Positions 7,055-7,951 of a stretch of 7,951 nt of DNA are shown here, piece after piece; position 1 is the first letter of the stretch, and every line of letters starts with the position of its first letter. The DNA comes from Candidatus Hodarchaeota archaeon (GTDB lineage: Archaea; Asgardarchaeota; Heimdallarchaeia; Hodarchaeales; Hodarchaeaceae), in contig JAEOTU010000260.1 in the NCBI GenBank assembly GCA_016839665.1, forward strand, positions 1 through 7,951. Direction: 5' to 3'. The notes under the pieces are model-generated. The model was not told the origin of the DNA. It did not search any database and was given only the letters and a program-made list of their open reading frames with translations. Both the position numbers and the translations under genes were made by a program.

Positions 7055-7100
7055 TGTTGTGTGTGCGTGCGTGTGCGTGCGGGTGTTGCACACGTACGTA
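7055..7100. repeat. GT/GC alternating tract with 13-bp hairpin
   Basis: The + strand carries an almost pure alternating purine-pyrimidine run, built on GTGTGCGTGC repeated at 7061-7070 and 7071-7080, followed by GGGTGTT and GCACACGTACGTA. Positions 7064-7076 can pair with 7088-7100 over 13 positions (two as G-U) around an 11-base loop. It fills the space between two minus-strand genes. It could form Z-DNA or a cruciform, or help end transcription from the upstream gene. No protein explains it. Confidence 0.55.
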
Positions 7101-7125
7101 ACTAAGAACATGCATGCATTTAGTG

Positions 7126-7133
7126 AAAAAAAA
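7126..7133 (-). terminator. oligo-T terminator after the right-edge gene
   Basis: Read on the minus strand, eight consecutive T residues follow immediately after the TGA stop at 7134-7136. Archaeal RNA polymerase terminates at such tracts. About 25 bases further on lies the hairpin of 7064-7100. Together they suggest that transcription of this gene ends before the transglutaminase-like gene, which would then have its own promoter. Confidence 0.45.
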
Positions 7134-7951
7134 TCAAATGATAATGATACGAACATTATCTTGTGTCTTACTGTGCTTCCTGATCCTTTCAGGATCACGT
7201 ATTTGATCGCCAATAACAAGAATGCCTTTTTTTGATGCAGGGTGTTCATCTAGAAATTCTCTCACTTGTCCGAGTCCCTTTCCTATGTGATCACGTATTT
7301 TCTTCTCCACTAATTTTATTTCGACAGGAATTTGGGGGTCTTTTCCAACCGTAATATCGATTTTCGGGTAAGTATTTCCATAACCTTTGAAAGGAAACTC
7401 GTGAGTGATTAGTTCATCAGGGAAAGATGCAAGGAGATATCCTTCAAGTAATCTCTGTAATTCTTTTTCCTTCTTAAGTTGGGGAATTTGATAATGAATC
7501 CATTTTGATTCCCCAAATTTCTTGATTTCTTGGACTAGCCTGTCAAATAGGTTTCTTTTCTTCGTTTCTTCTTGCTTAGCTTCTGATATCTTTTCTTCCT
7601 TCAGACTCATTGTTTTATCTGCTTCATAAGCGAATCTCACTTTTCTACCAGTATCGAATAAATCTCTTTCACAACTCTTACTAAGCTGTTTTGGAGTTTG
7701 CTTCACAAGATTTTTTGATAGCATCTCTAGGCTACGAATCCCTGTACGTGTAAATAATTTCTCGCCTCTATTTGGAACGGATTCTTGGAGAGCTTCCCAA
7801 GCTTGGGGTGTCACACGATATGTTTTTCCACTTGGAGTGCGGATGAGTTTCTTTTCAAAATCAATATCCGATTTGCATAATTCAAGAATTTCCTTGGAAG
7901 GCATCTCTGACCATAGAAGATTCACTAAGGCAAGTTTTTCTTTGCTAACTC
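7134..7951 (-). CDS. PD-(D/E)XK nuclease-domain protein, 5' end beyond the window
   Basis: The frame is open to the window edge, so the true start is outside; residues are numbered from a GTG at 7925. The C-terminal third is a nuclease-like core: YPKIDITV with Asp190, then IPVEIKL with Glu202 and Lys204 (D-X11-ExK), a helix GLGQVREFLDE and a strand KKGILVIGD. This is the order of PD-(D/E)XK folds that cut or bind DNA. Residues 105-165 are highly charged and probably coiled coil. The N-terminal part, LALVNLLWSEMPSKEILELCKSDIDFEKKLIRT before a GKTYRVTPQAWEAL stretch, recalls the start of a tyrosine-recombinase catalytic domain (A-L-x-TGLRxSE-x-L-x-DID), but the expected Arg is absent in the visible part, so recombinase activity is not claimed. 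Possible roles are a restriction or mobile-element nuclease, or a defence protein. The broad fold is fairly sure; the family is not. Confidence 0.65.
   Translation of the reverse strand, partial: VSKEKLALVNLLWSEMPSKEILELCKSDIDFEKKLIRTPSGKTYRVTPQAWEALQESVPNRGEKLFTRTGIRSLEMLSKNLVKQTPKQLSKSCERDLFDTGRKVRFAYEADKTMSLKEEKISEAKQEETKKRNLFDRLVQEIKKFGESKWIHYQIPQLKKEKELQRLLEGYLLASFPDELITHEFPFKGYGNTYPKIDITVGKDPQIPVEIKLVEKKIRDHIGKGLGQVREFLDEHPASKKGILVIGDQIRDPERIRKHSKTQDNVRIIII

Noticed and set aside
6998..7249. Minus-strand frame of 83 codons and + strand frame of 63 codons across the GT tract
   Set aside because: The repeated His-Thr or Val-Cys stretches are translation of the simple repeat, not protein-coding signal.
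7880..7951. Complete tyrosine recombinase at the right edge, implying an integrated element
   Set aside because: The visible part lacks the expected Arg and the His-x-x-Arg...Tyr box; the C-terminus is a nuclease core instead.

Overview
The window is about 8 kb of AT-rich prokaryotic DNA, most likely archaeal. Support for archaea: AT-rich TATA-like boxes at suitable distances from starts, poor Shine-Dalgarno sequences, frequent GTG/TTG codons as the only start candidates, oligo-T tracts after genes, and the remnant of a paired dockerin-like tail of a type I associate with large secreted proteins of Bathyarchaeia-like archaea. No rRNA, tRNA or ribosomal protein is present, so the lineage is an inference.

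Layout. Positions 1-192 hold no gene. Positions 193-815 (+) are a decayed M48-family membrane metallopeptidase with an internal stop, about three frameshifts and a mutated HExxH zinc site. Positions 920-4690 (-) hold the main gene, an intact protein of about 1256 residues with a PD-(D/E)XK-like nuclease at the N-terminus, a STAND-type P-loop NTPase in the middle and a long helical C-terminus. This is the architecture of antiviral STAND (Avs/AVAST-like) sensors. A 253-base divergent intergenic region follows. Positions 4971-5493 (+) are an unrecognised gene broken by the apparent loss of one AT unit; a 38-codon ORF overlaps its end. Positions 5593-5858 (-) are the frameshifted tail of a dockerin-containing protein, and 5832-6062 (+) is the N-terminal stub of what looks like a DUF6602 protein. 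Positions 6105-7019 (-) encode an intact membrane-anchored transglutaminase-like protein. Positions 7134-7951 (-) encode a protein running off the window edge, with a PD-(D/E)XK nuclease core at its C-terminus. A GT-rich hairpin tract separates the last two.

Reading as a whole: this looks like an accessory or defence-type region with heavy gene turnover. Three stretches suggest nuclease-like folds (the STAND N-terminus, the DUF6602-like stub and the right-edge protein), and four stretches are truncated or frameshifted. The 3.8 kb STAND gene shows no disruption, which suggests recent arrival or maintained selection. No metabolic operon is visible. The genes lie on alternating strands, so a multi-gene defence operon is not supported; the STAND protein would most simply act alone.
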